From contig CASEYW010000018.1 of NCBI GenBank assembly GCA_949292215.1, positions 1 to 46,207 of the forward strand: DNA of 46,207 nucleotides, written 5' to 3'. Below are positions 19,528 to 27,466 of this stretch, one piece after another; positions within the stretch are counted from its first letter, which is position 1, and each line of letters begins with the position of its first letter. A program made the translations under genes and the position numbers. The DNA comes from an uncultured bacterium. GTDB lineage: Bacteria > Verrucomicrobiota > Lentisphaeria > Victivallales > UBA1829. The notes beneath the pieces were generated by a model that had not been told where the DNA came from, made no database searches, and was given only the letters and a program-made list of their open reading frames with translations.

Positions 19528-19536
19528 AATGTTCAT
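19517..19536. repeat. Inverted repeat ATGAACA-N6-TGTTCAT at the araC stop
   Basis: ATGAACA (19517-19523) and TGTTCAT (19530-19536) are perfect inverted arms across the araC stop codon. The same TGAACA word recurs four times as direct copies near the lacI start, so it may belong to one operator system. Confidence 0.45.
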
Positions 19537-19564
19537 CAAATTACTGTTTTTTCATTATTTCCTC

Positions 19565-19593
19565 TTGTTTTTTTCACTGTTTTGTGGTATAAT
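19565..19593 (+). promoter_or_regulatory. Promoter for the lacI-pilin-lyase operon
   Basis: TTGTTT (19565-19570) and TATAAT (19588-19593) are 17 bp apart. The start of transcription would fall near 19600, leaving a leader of only about 30 nt that is filled by TGAACA repeats. Confidence 0.65.
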
Positions 19594-19602
19594 CATAAAA
19601 AA

Positions 19603-19638
19603 TGAACAATGAACAATCTTTGATGAACAATGATGAAC
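19603..19638 (+). repeat. Four TGAAC(AA) direct repeats over the lacI leader and start
   Basis: TGAACAA starts at 19603, 19610 and 19624, and TGAAC at 19634. They cover the whole leader from the predicted transcription start into the first lacI codons and replace a normal ribosome site. This could be a regulator roadblock site or a translational control element. Confidence 0.5.
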
Positions 19639-20730
19639 TATTCCATTCGAGACATTGCAAAGATGGCCGGTGTTTCCGTCGGGACGGTAAGCCGGGTCCT
19701 GAACAACGCGGACAACGTGGATGAAACGATCCGCACCCGGACGCTGGAAATTATCCGCAGTGTGAACTACAAGCACACATCCCGGGGACGCCGCACCGGC
19801 AGCATCTGCCCGCTTCCCGCCGGACAGAAGACCCGTACACTCGCCCTGCTCTCTCCCGGCATGAGCTCGGAATGGAAAAACAATGAGCTCTGGGCAAGCT
19901 ATTTTTCCGGAATCGAACAGGCCTGCCAGGAACGGCACTACCAGCTGATGATCTATATGGCGGACGCCGCCGAAAGAGAAGAGGAAATCCTGAAGGACGT
20001 CCTCCGGAAAAGTGACGGTGTCCTGGTAAAGCTGGAACGGAACTTCCCCGAATATGTCAAAAAACTGATCGCCCGTCTTCCGGCTGCCGGGTTCGGTGCA
20101 TGTCCTTGTGGAGAACCGCTGCCGCAGGTGGTCCTGAACAATACACTTGCCGGGAAATCAATCACGGAAAAGCTGATCGGACTGGGTCATCGCAGAATCG
20201 CCTTTCTCAATCACGTTCCCTGCAACTCCATCTTCATCGAACGTTCCAGCGGCTATCTCGAAGCGATGAAGGCAAATGGCCTGTTCGACCCGGCGCTTCT
20301 GCTGGAAAAAGAATGCGGGGGAACATCGGTAGGAGTCGTCAAACCGGAAGCCCTTCCGCCGCGTTTCGTTGAAGAGGCACGCTATCTTGCAGCTCTCCCC
20401 GATCCGCCAAGCGCAGTAGTGGTCGCAAACGACTGGGGAGCACTGGGATTCATGCACACCTGTGCCGAAATGGGAATAGCAATTCCTGAAACCTTCAGCA
20501 TCGCCGGCATTGATGACACGGGAAATTGGGCGAGTTTCTGCGTCCCCTCGCTCTCCACCGTGGCAATGCCGTTCGGGGAGAGCGCCTGCTTCGCCGCCCG
20601 TATTCTCTGCGACATGATCGAAGGAATCGGAACGCACCGGCGCAATGTACCGTCAATAGTCTACCTGCCCGGAGAAGTAAAACTCAGGGCCTCCGTGCAA
20701 ACAAAACGAAAAGAAGGAGTCGCAGGATGA
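19630..20730 (+). CDS. LacI-family transcriptional regulator
   Basis: This 366-residue repressor has the classic N-terminal helix-turn-helix ([22 protein letters not shown], residues 4-25) with hinge, and a periplasmic-binding-protein-like sensor domain (about 65-350, with [33 protein letters not shown] and IAGIDD). Starts at 19630 or 19633 (two ATGs) are equally possible; no ribosome site is visible, which is unusual here. It leads an operon with a pilin, overlapping by ATGA (20727-20730), and a secreted lyase-like protein. It is probably autoregulated and responds to a breakdown product of the polysaccharide. Confidence 0.93.
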   Translation: MMNYSIRDIAKMAGVSVGTVSRVLNNADNVDETIRTRTLEIIRSVNYKHTSRGRRTGSICPLPAGQKTRTLALLSPGMSSEWKNNELWASYFSGIEQACQERHYQLMIYMADAAEREEEILKDVLRKSDGVLVKLERNFPEYVKKLIARLPAAGFGACPCGEPLPQVVLNNTLAGKSITEKLIGLGHRRIAFLNHVPCNSIFIERSSGYLEAMKANGLFDPALLLEKECGGTSVGVVKPEALPPRFVEEARYLAALPDPPSAVVVANDWGALGFMHTCAEMGIAIPETFSIAGIDDTGNWASFCVPSLSTVAMPFGESACFAARILCDMIEGIGTHRRNVPSIVYLPGEVKLRASVQTKRKEGVAG

Positions 20731-21383
20731 AACTAAAGGAACAAAACAATTTCACATTGATAGAATTACTGATTGTTATTGCTGTAATAGCTATTTTGAT
20801 TGCAATGCTGCTTCCCGCACTGGGGAAAGCAAGGAACAAGGCGCGGGATATGAGCTGTCTCTCAAACGTGAAATCCATCGGGACGTCGATTGCGCTCTAT
20901 GTCGGGGACTACGACGACTATGTTCCACCGTACCGCGACATGTACGGTTCAAAAGGAAATTGTTTTTATCCGGTTTTTCTTTCGGAATATCTGGGAGAGC
21001 GGGTTTTTGCCAATAAACGGGTATCGCCACTGTTTCTCTGTCCGCGTGATCCGATGCCGAACTGTCATACAGGCGGAGTTCCCAATCCCGCACCGAACTT
21101 CTACTTTGGCTACACAGGCACCGGGAGTTACGGCGGAGGCGTGGATTATTTTCCCTATTGCGGCGGTACCGGCAAACAATACATTCGTTATACATCCAAA
21201 GTGAAACCGAATGCAAATCTGGTTGCAGATAATCTCACCCTCCCGCTGGTCTGCAAATACAGTTCCGAAAAATTCCCTCTGAATTCCTGGCACGACGGCA
21301 CTTTTGTCAATCTGCTGCGCGGGGACCTCTCCGCCGGAAGAATCTCACTCTATGAACTTGGAAAAGCAAAAGACAATCAATGA
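20727..21383 (+). CDS. Type II secretion-type pseudopilin
   Basis: This 218-residue pilin-like protein starts with a leader of only 8 residues, then [24 protein letters not shown] with Glu at +5 and [15 protein letters not shown]. The residue before the cleavage-site Phe is Asn, not Gly. The globular part has six cysteines and Gly/Tyr-rich loops. AAGGAG at 20714-20719 and an ATGA overlap with lacI fix the start. It lies 16 nt upstream of a secreted lyase-like protein and is the plus-strand counterpart of the other two pilin-enzyme pairs in the window. Confidence 0.9.
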   Translation: MKLKEQNNFTLIELLIVIAVIAILIAMLLPALGKARNKARDMSCLSNVKSIGTSIALYVGDYDDYVPPYRDMYGSKGNCFYPVFLSEYLGERVFANKRVSPLFLCPRDPMPNCHTGGVPNPAPNFYFGYTGTGSYGGGVDYFPYCGGTGKQYIRYTSKVKPNANLVADNLTLPLVCKYSSEKFPLNSWHDGTFVNLLRGDLSAGRISLYELGKAKDNQ

Positions 21384-21399
21384 AGAAGGAAATCTGTCT

Positions 21400-23610
21400 A
21401 TGAAAAAAATTTCATTCGCTGCATTCTGTCTGATTCTGCTTCTCTGCACGGCACATGCCGCGGATTACCGGGAAGCATTCAGAAAACTCACCGCACGAGC
21501 CGCAGAACAAAGCAAAAAATACTGGCAGGGAAAGCATTTCGGAGAACATCCCTATCCCGACAATGCCACGGTATACGAGGGACGGAACGTTCACGACTAT
21601 ACCATGATGTACTGGAATTTCATGGATGCAAAACTCAACGGATCAAACGAAAGCCGGAACCGCGCCCTCGCCCATTATGAGTTCACCGTTGCCCATTTCT
21701 GGGACAAAGAGAAAAAACGTTTCCGGACCGGCTATGATTTTCTTGCCAACACCTCCATTATGATGTCAACCCTGCTCTCGCTGCGGGACGCACGGGAAGT
21801 CATTCCGGAACAAGTACAGAACGACATGCGCCTCCGCTGCCGGGCCATCTCCGCCTATCTGCCGACCTATACAACGGCACTTCTCAATAATCGCGACCTC
21901 CGCGCAAACAATCAGGATGCCTTTGCCGCATTCGCACTCGCACTGGCGGCAGACGAACTGAATGACCCTGAAATCAGAAAAGAGGCTCTGGAAAAGTTCC
22001 GCAGCATTCTGGTCCGGGTCCAGCAGTCGTTCTGGATTGAAGGAGGCATCGATGTCGGCTACCAGTCGGTTGGCGAACCGGCATACATGGCGGCGGCGGA
22101 TCTGCTCTGGAGCAATCTGACCCGCGATGAAAAACTCCGCATAGCCAATCTTCAGCTGAATAACATCATCGCGAACGGATTCGGGATCGAAAACGCCCGT
22201 TCCACGAGCTGGATCAATCCACCTCCCATCCGAACGTTTTCGAGCGCACTTCTCGGCAGAGTCCCGAATGAATTCATCGCATCCGACGCTGACGCTCTCT
22301 TTCTCAAAACTGCTGACCGCGGATTCCCGAGCAAATGGTGGCTGCACGATCCAGCGGCACTCTCCTTCTTCTCCGGATTCTACAAATACCAGGAGAAAAT
22401 CGCAGCCATTCACAAACGAAACGACAAATTCGCTTCCGGCAGTCTAGCCTGCCACATCATGGAACGCGACGAACAGAGTTCCTTTTTCACCGGCATGGAA
22501 AAGGCGTATCTGACCGGTTCCCTCGGCACGACAGCGATCTTCGGCGATTACAGCCGCCTTCATACCGATCAGATACGGAAGAAATTCGGCGCAGTACGGA
22601 ACCCCTTCACCCCGAATCCAGGCGATCTCCGCTATCTCGGCAAGGATCTGCATCTCTACATCATTCCGGACGATACCCTCGGCGCACCGAGACTCTTTGC
22701 AAAAGATTCCTTCCGCTATCCGCAGACCCTGCATCGAGCCTCGTATCCCGGCGCCGGAACAAGCGAGTACATCCTGACCCGGATTCTTCCGGGAATGAAC
22801 GAACAGCCGCCGATTACAGTGCGCCAGAGCTTCGCTGTCATCGGCGATGCGCTCGCAGTTGTTTTCGACTCTTCCGCGCAAAATGCCGGACTCGCCTACG
22901 GCGTGACCATGCCCCTGACAAGCATGACACAGAAAGACAATACCGTCTTTCTCCACCAGCCGGGAATCGCAAACAGCAAACAGAAACTCCTCACAGTCAC
23001 CGGATACAACCTCCTTCCGGCTCTTGTGCGGAAAGAACGCCGGACTCCATTCTTCCGGAATGAGATGCGAATCAACGGAAAGCAGGAAAAACTTCCCGGC
23101 CTGCGCCTTGTCCAGTTTCCTTTCGGGAAAGGCTCTCTCTCCGCCCTGCTCTTCTCGCCCGAAGGAAAGGCAGAACAGATCCGTTTCTCGGAAAAAGAAG
23201 GCATGCTCCTTCTGGAATTCACAACCGGAAGCACAGAGTATACGGCCGTCCTCGTCCCGAAACCAGTAAACGCCATTGAATTCCGGACGAAAAACGGCAT
23301 CCGGATCACCGTAAAATCCCCTCAGTCCGGCTATCTTCAGACGATCGGGTATTCCAGGGGAAAACTCAAGACGTTCGCCGTCAACGGAACAGGATTCGCG
23401 TTGGACAGAAAAACGGTCTTCGAAGCAAAAGAGAACAGAACCGTCTCCGCCGAACTCTTTCCCGATGCGACTCTTCTAACCTGCGACGGACCAATCTCCA
23501 TGAAAGAATGGATCGGATCATCCGGTCGCAGTCTTGTCGATGGCCGGGAATGGAATCTTCCTGCCGACGTTCCGGCGGAACGGATGCTGATCTCCGTTCC
23601 CGATCGCTGA
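21400..23610 (+). CDS. Secreted polysaccharide lyase-like protein (alpha-toroid type)
   Basis: The 736-residue protein has a signal peptide (KKISFAAFCLILLLCTAHA). A mainly helical N-terminal half (about 25-410) with repeated Trp/Tyr-rich helices (HDYTMMYWNFMDA, NNQDAFAAFALALAADEL) looks like an (alpha/alpha) toroid. The C-terminal half (about 420-736) is beta-rich. This layout is that of PL8/PL15/PL21-type lyases and related hydrolases, but I do not recognise a family signature, so the activity is inferred from fold and context only. AAGGAAA lies upstream of the ATG at 21400. It follows the pilin by 16 nt in the lacI operon. A cytosolic role is excluded by the signal peptide. Confidence 0.6.
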   Translation: MKKISFAAFCLILLLCTAHAADYREAFRKLTARAAEQSKKYWQGKHFGEHPYPDNATVYEGRNVHDYTMMYWNFMDAKLNGSNESRNRALAHYEFTVAHFWDKEKKRFRTGYDFLANTSIMMSTLLSLRDAREVIPEQVQNDMRLRCRAISAYLPTYTTALLNNRDLRANNQDAFAAFALALAADELNDPEIRKEALEKFRSILVRVQQSFWIEGGIDVGYQSVGEPAYMAAADLLWSNLTRDEKLRIANLQLNNIIANGFGIENARSTSWINPPPIRTFSSALLGRVPNEFIASDADALFLKTADRGFPSKWWLHDPAALSFFSGFYKYQEKIAAIHKRNDKFASGSLACHIMERDEQSSFFTGMEKAYLTGSLGTTAIFGDYSRLHTDQIRKKFGAVRNPFTPNPGDLRYLGKDLHLYIIPDDTLGAPRLFAKDSFRYPQTLHRASYPGAGTSEYILTRILPGMNEQPPITVRQSFAVIGDALAVVFDSSAQNAGLAYGVTMPLTSMTQKDNTVFLHQPGIANSKQKLLTVTGYNLLPALVRKERRTPFFRNEMRINGKQEKLPGLRLVQFPFGKGSLSALLFSPEGKAEQIRFSEKEGMLLLEFTTGSTEYTAVLVPKPVNAIEFRTKNGIRITVKSPQSGYLQTIGYSRGKLKTFAVNGTGFALDRKTVFEAKENRTVSAELFPDATLLTCDGPISMKEWIGSSGRSLVDGREWNLPADVPAERMLISVPDR

Positions 23611-23661
23611 AACATCTCTCCTTTTTCCAAGCAAAAGGGACTCTGCCAAAATCATACACAC

Positions 23662-23697
23662 AAAAATCCCCCGATTCCAGTTCCGGAAACGGGGGAT
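23662..23697 (-). terminator. Intrinsic terminator of the small lipoprotein gene
   Basis: On the minus strand ATCCCCCG (23697-23690) pairs with CGGGGGAT (23673-23666), with a nested TTCC/GGAA pair in the loop, and then runs into five T. It lies 24 nt after the lipoprotein stop. There is no T-run in the plus direction, so it acts mainly on the minus strand. Confidence 0.85.
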
Positions 23698-23721
23698 CGA
23701 AAAACAACAGAACAAAAAGAA

Positions 23722-24090
23722 TTACTTTTTCACCGCGGCTTTTGCTTTTGCAGCAGCTTCGTCCGCATAGACTTTCATCTGGTCGGTAACCTTCTTGATG
23801 GATTCGGAAATCTTTGCAGCCTGATCTTTCAGATTTTTGCTTTCCTCGCTGAGAATCTTATCCAGCGGAATTTCCTTCACTTTTGCAGCAACCTTGTCGA
23901 GTTCCGCCTTTTTTTCCGCCAGGAATTTTTCGCAATCGGCAATTTTGGCCTTCAATGCGGCTTCATCCAGAGTTGCGGCTTCCGCCTTGACTTCGCTCAA
24001 CGGTTTGTTCTCATCCACTCCGTTACCGCAACCGGTCAGAAGGCCGGCGACAAGAACGGCACAGGCAAGAGCGGTCAACAATTTTTTCAT
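23722..24090 (-). CDS. Small helical lipoprotein
   Basis: The 122-residue protein has a lipoprotein signal (MKKLLTALACAVLVAGLLTGC, Cys21). After a short linker, residues 40-120 are Ala/Lys/Glu-rich and predicted to be continuous helix (coiled-coil type). It ends in Val-Lys-Lys. The strong promoter (24143-24171), GGAGAT ribosome site and terminator suggest abundant single-gene expression. Length and composition resemble a Braun-type lipoprotein, whose C-terminal Lys is cross-linked to peptidoglycan, but there is no direct homology that I can see. It could equally be a free periplasmic helical lipoprotein. Confidence 0.8.
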   Translation of the reverse strand: MKKLLTALACAVLVAGLLTGCGNGVDENKPLSEVKAEAATLDEAALKAKIADCEKFLAEKKAELDKVAAKVKEIPLDKILSEESKNLKDQAAKISESIKKVTDQMKVYADEAAAKAKAAVKK

Positions 24091-24142
24091 TTTTCATCTC
24101 CTCTATTTTGAACCGTAAAATCCACTGTTCCACGGCAAACAT

Positions 24143-24171
24143 AATATAACACAGAAAGGAAAGAGCTTCAA
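24143..24171 (-). promoter_or_regulatory. Promoter of the small lipoprotein gene
   Basis: TTGAAG (24166-24171) and TATATT (24143-24148) on the minus strand are separated by 17 bp. The leader would be about 45 nt and ends in the GGAGAT ribosome site. Confidence 0.6.
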
Positions 24172-24245
24172 TCGGACCAGATTCCTTTTTTCTGAAAATA
24201 TTGCACAGACAAAAAAACATCCCTGTGTTAAACCGAATAAAAATG

Positions 24246-24790
24246 TCAGGAACGAAAACTCCGCTCATGAAACGGCAAAAACGGAAAACCGATTTTATAT
24301 CCTCTCCCGGTGATATCGGGAAGGAGTTGTTCCGGAATATTTTTCCGGAAGAAAACAGAAATATAGTTGCTGACCTGAAAACCGCAAAGCATGGAAATCC
24401 GTCCAATGGAAAGAGTTCTGTGATGCCGGAGAGAAATCGGAGATTTCCGGCAGCGTCGCTTCTTCAGGAGTTCCCGGAAGGTACGCTTCGTCTCTTTAAA
24501 AAACGGAACCAAGATAATTCGGATTCACTCTCAGCAACTCGGCAAGATCGGCAAACGCTATGTTTTCTGAATAATGAAGATCAATAAAACCTCGGGCATT
24601 GTCCACATCAAAATTCACGGACTGCCGCTTCTGTATCTCCGGCACGGAAACGCCGATAAACGGGAATTCTTCACAGATGAAATCCCGGCAAATGAGGCTG
24701 CTCGGCGATGCACGGGAACACGCCTTGAGGAACAGAATCGGCTTCGAACGGTCACAAAAACCACCACCTGCCGACTTTCGTCTCTTCCCC
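24246..24790 (-). pseudogene. AraC-family regulator remnant with frameshift
   Basis: Two minus-strand frames together encode the C-terminal half of an AraC regulator. The upstream frame gives ARGFIDLHYSENIAFADL and LLRVNPNYLGSVF before a stop at 24496. The next frame continues directly with KETKRTFRELLKKRR, then RTLSIGRISMLCGFQVSNYI and SVFFRKNIPEQ. Deleting one T from the T6 run (about 24495-24500) restores one continuous double helix-turn-helix. No N-terminal sensor domain is present upstream, because the neighbouring 389-residue gene ends at 24803. It is both truncated and frameshifted. The boundaries are approximate. Confidence 0.75.
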
Positions 24791-24802
24791 GGTAACGCAG
24801 TT

Positions 24803-25972
24803 TTACCGCAACGGTGCCGCGGAAGACTCCAGCACGGAAAGAAGATTCCGCAATTTGTTCTGAACCTCGGAATGACGGCGCAACTCATCACGAAACAAAT
24901 CATACTCGCGCCGCGCCATCGGACGAGTCGGCGGATTCGCAAGGAACGAGTCAATCTCTTGGTCGGAAGGAAATGATGTTTCCTTCAGAAATGTCTTGTA
25001 CATCCGGATTGCCTGAATCTGATCCCGGTCGACATCATAAAAGAAATCGCGTATCCAGACTTTCAAGGCGGTAAAGAAAGAACTTCTCCTTCCCACGGAA
25101 AGCGATTCCTTCAAGCTCGTTCCGGGCTTCTGTTCCCCCATGAACAGACGCAGCCCATTCAAACGGACCTTCTCATAATCACGCAAAGAGCGAAGCAGAC
25201 TGTGGCAGATCAGATTCCGCCGGGGAAACGGACGAGACAAATTCCGCTTCACCATCTCCGCCAGGAACCGTCGGTCCCTCCCCGAAAGAGGACGGGTACG
25301 GAGCAGGCTCTCCAGAGAGTGTACCGCAGATTCCAGATAGGAAACATCCGGAGAATCGGAAAACATCATCACATACGCATAATCGAACATGACATTCAAC
25401 GTTCTCAGAACCAGCTCCGGGGAACATTTCTCTTCCCGGAATCCGTTGATTCCCAGCTGAAGCATCATTTGAAAATCGGAAAAATCCCCGGCATACCCCT
25501 CCACACCCTTCAACGGCCGCCGCACCTCGCCAAGCAGGGAATGAAATGCCTCCAGCCACTCCGGATAGAGCCTGTCAAAGAAAGCGGCGCTCCCCTCTTG
25601 CGATACTGAGCGGGAGGAATCGGAGGAATTGAGCAGAACAGCCGCATACTTCCAATGAAGCTCGTGAAAACGTTCCAGCATCCCGGAACTTCTCAAATCC
25701 TGCTCAATGATCGGACCTCTCAGGGAAAGAAGCTCTTTTTTCAGAACGGAATTCCCCGTTTTGAACGTTTCCGCATAGCGCCCGCCGGAAAAATCATCCA
25801 GTCTGGAGCAGCGCTTCACACAACTTCTCAGCAGAGTAAAGGAGAAAAAAAGGAAAAGCAGGAGAAGGAAACAATGCAGAAGCCTGTTTCCCAGTCCGCT
25901 ATTCGAGGAATGTGTTTTTCGAATGACCGGCATCATTCGTCCGATCCGCTCCATCGACAATGGTTTCGGCAT
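24803..25972 (-). CDS. Membrane-anchored protein of unknown function
   Basis: I do not recognise this 389-residue protein. It has a single strong membrane segment near the N-terminus (LLHCFLLLLFLFFSFTLL, about 31-48) preceded by basic residues, then a long, mainly helical and Arg/Leu/Ser-rich domain predicted on the outside. No cysteine pairs or catalytic motif stand out. Starts at 25972, 25936 or 25933 are possible; none has a clear ribosome site, and each overlaps the small membrane protein upstream. It is the last gene of the nadB-pcnB operon, so it may be translated by coupling. The function is unknown. Confidence 0.65.
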   Translation of the reverse strand: MPKPLSMERIGRMMPVIRKTHSSNSGLGNRLLHCFLLLLFLFFSFTLLRSCVKRCSRLDDFSGGRYAETFKTGNSVLKKELLSLRGPIIEQDLRSSGMLERFHELHWKYAAVLLNSSDSSRSVSQEGSAAFFDRLYPEWLEAFHSLLGEVRRPLKGVEGYAGDFSDFQMMLQLGINGFREEKCSPELVLRTLNVMFDYAYVMMFSDSPDVSYLESAVHSLESLLRTRPLSGRDRRFLAEMVKRNLSRPFPRRNLICHSLLRSLRDYEKVRLNGLRLFMGEQKPGTSLKESLSVGRRSSFFTALKVWIRDFFYDVDRDQIQAIRMYKTFLKETSFPSDQEIDSFLANPPTRPMARREYDLFRDELRRHSEVQNKLRNLLSVLESSAAPLR

Positions 25973-26222
25973 TGAGAACTTCAGCGTCGATCGTCTCGTC
26001 GTCTCCGCCGCCAGCCGTCTCTCCGGCGGCGGCCTCCTCTCCGGAATCCCGCGGATGCCCGAACGAAGTCCGGGTCCAGATCACATTCTTTGCCATACCG
26101 ACATTTCCGGTAATCGCCAGCACAAGAAGAACAAGGAGCAGAACCGGCAGACAGGAAAGGACGATCAGAATCAGAAGCAGCGCCCCTGTCAGTTTTATTG
26201 CCAATCGCAGAACATCATTCAT
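25899..26222 (-). CDS. Small membrane protein of unknown function
   Basis: The 107 residues contain one long or two short hydrophobic segments at the N-terminus (LTGALLLILIVLSCLPVLLL and on to about residue 38). An acidic, Gly/Ala-rich hydrophilic tail follows, with runs of Glu and Asp. No family is recognised. Its ATG overlaps the pcnB stop by ATGA (26219-26222), and its end overlaps the next gene by up to 74 nt. It is probably coexpressed with pcnB and the downstream membrane protein. Confidence 0.7.
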   Translation of the reverse strand: MNDVLRLAIKLTGALLLILIVLSCLPVLLLVLLVLAITGNVGMAKNVIWTRTSFGHPRDSGEEAAAGETAGGGDDETIDAEVLNAETIVDGADRTNDAGHSKNTFLE

Positions 26223-27466
26223 TTCGGAGAACTCTTTCGCTTGTTGAAGTTACGGCTGCGATGACGGGAAAAACGTTTTTTCGCATTTGGATTGCCCTTT
26301 GGCCAGAGTGCCTCAAAATGATCGCTGTGCTTGTGAATCACATTATGGATCAAGGCAAGTTCCCGCGCATGGGAGTACCCGGGATGCTGTTTCAGACGTT
26401 CACGGTTTTCATCAGATTCATTCAGGAATTTCGGCTGAAGGAGAAGGGTCCGCACCGCAGCGGCAATCGCGCGTTTGGTGGGAGTCCTGGGACAGAGTGC
26501 CCGGGAAATGGCATCCTTCAATTCATTCTCGATTCCCGCATGATAGGAAAAAACACTGCCCTTGCAGTTGAATCTTTTTTCCGCGAACGGCAGAGCGATC
26601 AGGGACATTGCAAGGGAAATGCTTTCCCGATACTCCCCTTTCCGGACACGCTCATTCCGCAGACTCCAGAGCTCGCGGACATGCTTCATCTCCGGTTCAT
26701 CCCAACGAGCGTTCAGAGAAGGCAGGAAATAGGCGAGAAAACCGTATTCGCGGAATGTTTCCAGAATGCTGTCCCCGTAGGGGTTCTTGAGTATTTTCTC
26801 CAGTTCCAGAGTCATTCGGGAATCAGACGCCAGTTTGATCAGCGGCATACACTTGCGGACAGCGGCTTCAGTCGCAGGCTCCATCCGGAAATGATACTGG
26901 CCGACAAGTTTCAGTGCGCGGAGAATGCGGACGGGGTCCTCCTCCAGCCGCACCTCCGGCTCGCCGATCACACGGACGATTCCGTTGCGAATATCATTCA
27001 ATCCCATTCCGGTATAGTCCAGGATTTTGTCGTGCACGGGATCGTAAAAGAGGGCGTTGACCGTAAAATCACGGCGCCAGGCGTCTTCCTCGGCGGTTCC
27101 GAACTCATTGTCGCGAAAGATCATGTGTTCCGGCGCGGCGGCAAGCTTGGCGGGAATCGGCTTTCCCGTCGCTTCGAACTCCGCATGCTCCGGCTTCCGG
27201 CGGAAGGTGCTGATCTCAATGATCTCTTTACCATGATAATAATGCACCAGACGGAATCTGCGCCCGATGATCATCACATGCTGTTTCCGGAATACTTTCT
27301 TGATTTCTTCGGGAGTCGCCGAAGTGGAGAGATCATAATCCTTCGGCTGACGGTCAATCAGGAAATCACGCACGGCACCGCCGACGATGTATGCCTCGTA
27401 CCCGGCGTTCTGCAAAGTGGCGATGATCTCCGTGATATACTGAGCGATTTTCGGTTTCAGAGTCAT
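26219..27466 (-). CDS. pcnB: Poly(A) polymerase / CCA-adding-type nucleotidyltransferase
   Basis: This protein adds A residues to RNA 3' ends (or CCA to tRNA; the families are close). The 415 residues have the nucleotidyltransferase core: YIVGGAVRDFLI (about 27), KDYDLST with the metal-binding Asp pair, GRRFRLVHYYHG, and RRDFTVNALFYD. The neck region LEEDPVRILRALKLVGQYHF follows. A basic tail ends in RHRSRNFNKRKSSPK, as in PcnB. GRRFRLVH favours poly(A) polymerase over tRNA nucleotidyltransferase. The ATG overlaps the nadB stop by ATGA (27463-27466). Confidence 0.92.
   Translation of the reverse strand: MTLKPKIAQYITEIIATLQNAGYEAYIVGGAVRDFLIDRQPKDYDLSTSATPEEIKKVFRKQHVMIIGRRFRLVHYYHGKEIIEISTFRRKPEHAEFEATGKPIPAKLAAAPEHMIFRDNEFGTAEEDAWRRDFTVNALFYDPVHDKILDYTGMGLNDIRNGIVRVIGEPEVRLEEDPVRILRALKLVGQYHFRMEPATEAAVRKCMPLIKLASDSRMTLELEKILKNPYGDSILETFREYGFLAYFLPSLNARWDEPEMKHVRELWSLRNERVRKGEYRESISLAMSLIALPFAEKRFNCKGSVFSYHAGIENELKDAISRALCPRTPTKRAIAAAVRTLLLQPKFLNESDENRERLKQHPGYSHARELALIHNVIHKHSDHFEALWPKGNPNAKKRFSRHRSRNFNKRKSSPK

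Noticed and set aside
24485..24510. T6 run in the AraC remnant as a programmed frameshift site
   Set aside because: The reading phase does not fit a standard -1 slippery heptamer, and the N-terminal domain is also missing, so decay is simpler.
26269..26280. AAAAACGTTTTT palindrome as a second LacI operator
   Set aside because: It lies inside the pcnB coding sequence in Lys-Arg-Phe codons with no promoter nearby, so chance is the better explanation.
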